Source: Rhodospirillales bacterium (lineage in GTDB: Bacteria > Pseudomonadota > Alphaproteobacteria > MPNO01 > UBA2964). From it: a DNA stretch of 6,746 nucleotides. Each line of letters opens with the position of its first letter. Position 1 is the stretch's first letter. The notes below the pieces were generated by a model. The model saw only the letters and a program-made list of their open reading frames with translations. It was not told the DNA's origin and ran no database searches. Position numbers and translations under genes: made by a program. The stretch spans positions 1 through 6,746 of the forward strand of contig PBWY01000104.1 of the NCBI GenBank assembly GCA_002727395.1. Direction: 5' to 3'. Positions 6,128 through 6,746 of the stretch are shown in pieces.

Positions 6128-6714
6128 CTTGTTCCCCTGTTCTAATCATTTTTATGCGTGCTCCCTTTTTGGGTCGCGTAAAGAAAAGACTAGCGGCAGG
6201 CATTGGTCAGATAGAAGCAAGAAATTTTTATCTGAAAACTTCAACGGACTTAATTAAAAAAGTTTCTAGTAGCCCTTTTTGGACAACCATTTTATGTGTT
6301 ACCCCCGATGCTGCCTCTTTAAAAGGAAGGTTTTGGAAAAGAATTCCTGTTAGACTTCCCCAGGGACCTGGTAACCTTGGGCAAAGAATGGAGAGAGTGT
6401 CACTTAAATTTCCAAATAACCCGGTTTTAATTATTGGTAGTGATATTCCTGATATTTCTAATCGAATTATTAAAAACGCATTTAAGGCAGTTCGACGACA
6501 TGACCTAGTTTTTGGACCCTCCCCAGATGGTGGGTACTGGTTAGTCGGTGCACGGGCAGGTTTATTGGTTAGGGGTCTTTTTGATAACGTTAGGTGGTCG
6601 ACGGCATTTGCTCTTAGTGACACGCTCAATAACATTGGCATGAAAAAAGTGGTGTTTGTCGATACGCTAAATGATATAGATTCGGTTGAAGATTTCGTTA
6701 GATGGTCGACTTAA
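6124..6714 (+). CDS. TIGR04282-type transferase (DUF2064, arsenosugar-associated)
   Basis: A 196-residue protein of the DUF2064/TIGR04282 family, a nucleotidyltransferase/glycosyltransferase-like fold commonly found beside TIGR04283 proteins and annotated as arsenosugar biosynthesis glycosyltransferase. Visible marks are the N-terminal FMRAPFLGRVKKRLA (10-24; relatives usually have KTRL, here KKRL), QGPGNLGQRM (80-89), VLIIGSDIPDIS (101-112) with the likely metal-binding Asp, GPSPDGGYWLVG (131-142), LFDNVRWST, and a C-terminal VDTLNDIDSVEDF. The length is normal and the frame intact. Its ATG overlaps the upstream stop by 4 bp, so it probably relies on re-initiation by ribosomes finishing the first gene. 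The exact reaction is unproven. No arsenic methyltransferase or ArsS radical SAM gene is visible in the window. Confidence 0.88.
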   Translation: MTCSPVLIIFMRAPFLGRVKKRLAAGIGQIEARNFYLKTSTDLIKKVSSSPFWTTILCVTPDAASLKGRFWKRIPVRLPQGPGNLGQRMERVSLKFPNNPVLIIGSDIPDISNRIIKNAFKAVRRHDLVFGPSPDGGYWLVGARAGLLVRGLFDNVRWSTAFALSDTLNNIGMKKVVFVDTLNDIDSVEDFVRWST

Positions 6715-6746
6715 TTTTCTCGAAGTCGCGGTATAAGTTCAGCAAA
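6715..6746. other. Non-coding right edge
   Basis: The final 32 bp after the DUF2064 gene show no convincing terminator hairpin, start codon with a ribosome site, or coding frame that can be judged at this length. Confidence 0.4.

Noticed and set aside
6228..6641. 137-residue open frame on the minus strand
   Set aside because: It is antisense to the DUF2064 gene, whose motifs are clear; the composition looks like a mirror of that coding sequence.

Overview
This A+T-rich window looks like chromosomal DNA from a low-GC alphaproteobacterium. The main reason is a full-length CcrM-type adenine methyltransferase with its C-terminal RAMA domain, next to rnhB and mutY. To my recollection this neighbourhood (mutY, ccrM, rnhB, PA0069-type radical SAM gene) recurs in alphaproteobacteria. 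No genus can be named from the sequence alone. No tRNA, rRNA, CRISPR array, insertion sequence or phage gene was seen.

Layout. Positions 2-1003 (+) hold mutY, open at the left edge of the window. It converges on ccrM (1018-2157, -) across only 14 bp. Upstream of ccrM on the minus strand are rnhB (2250-2861, TTG start) and a CPA2-type cation:proton antiporter (2907-4229). These three point the same way, with gaps of 92 bp and 45 bp. Next on the minus strand, 4289-5402 holds the remains of a PA0069-family radical SAM gene. It has three frameshifts, one amber codon and a lost cluster cysteine. A 65-bp divergent gap then leads to two plus-strand genes that overlap by 4 bp (5468-6127 and 6124-6714). 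They encode a GT2-fold and a DUF2064-type transferase, the TIGR04283/TIGR04282 pair linked to arsenosugar biosynthesis. The last 32 bp carry nothing recognisable.

How the genes relate. MutY (A:8-oxoG repair), RNase HII (removal of ribonucleotides from DNA) and CcrM (GANTC methylation) form a genome-maintenance block. The 92-bp region before ccrM contains three GANTC sites, with a fourth just inside rnhB, which suggests CcrM feedback on its own gene as in Caulobacter. The two transferases form a separate, translationally coupled unit. I see no undescribed system here. The points most worth a second look are the decayed radical SAM gene, the GANTC cluster, and a DPSY instead of DPPY catalytic motif in CcrM.
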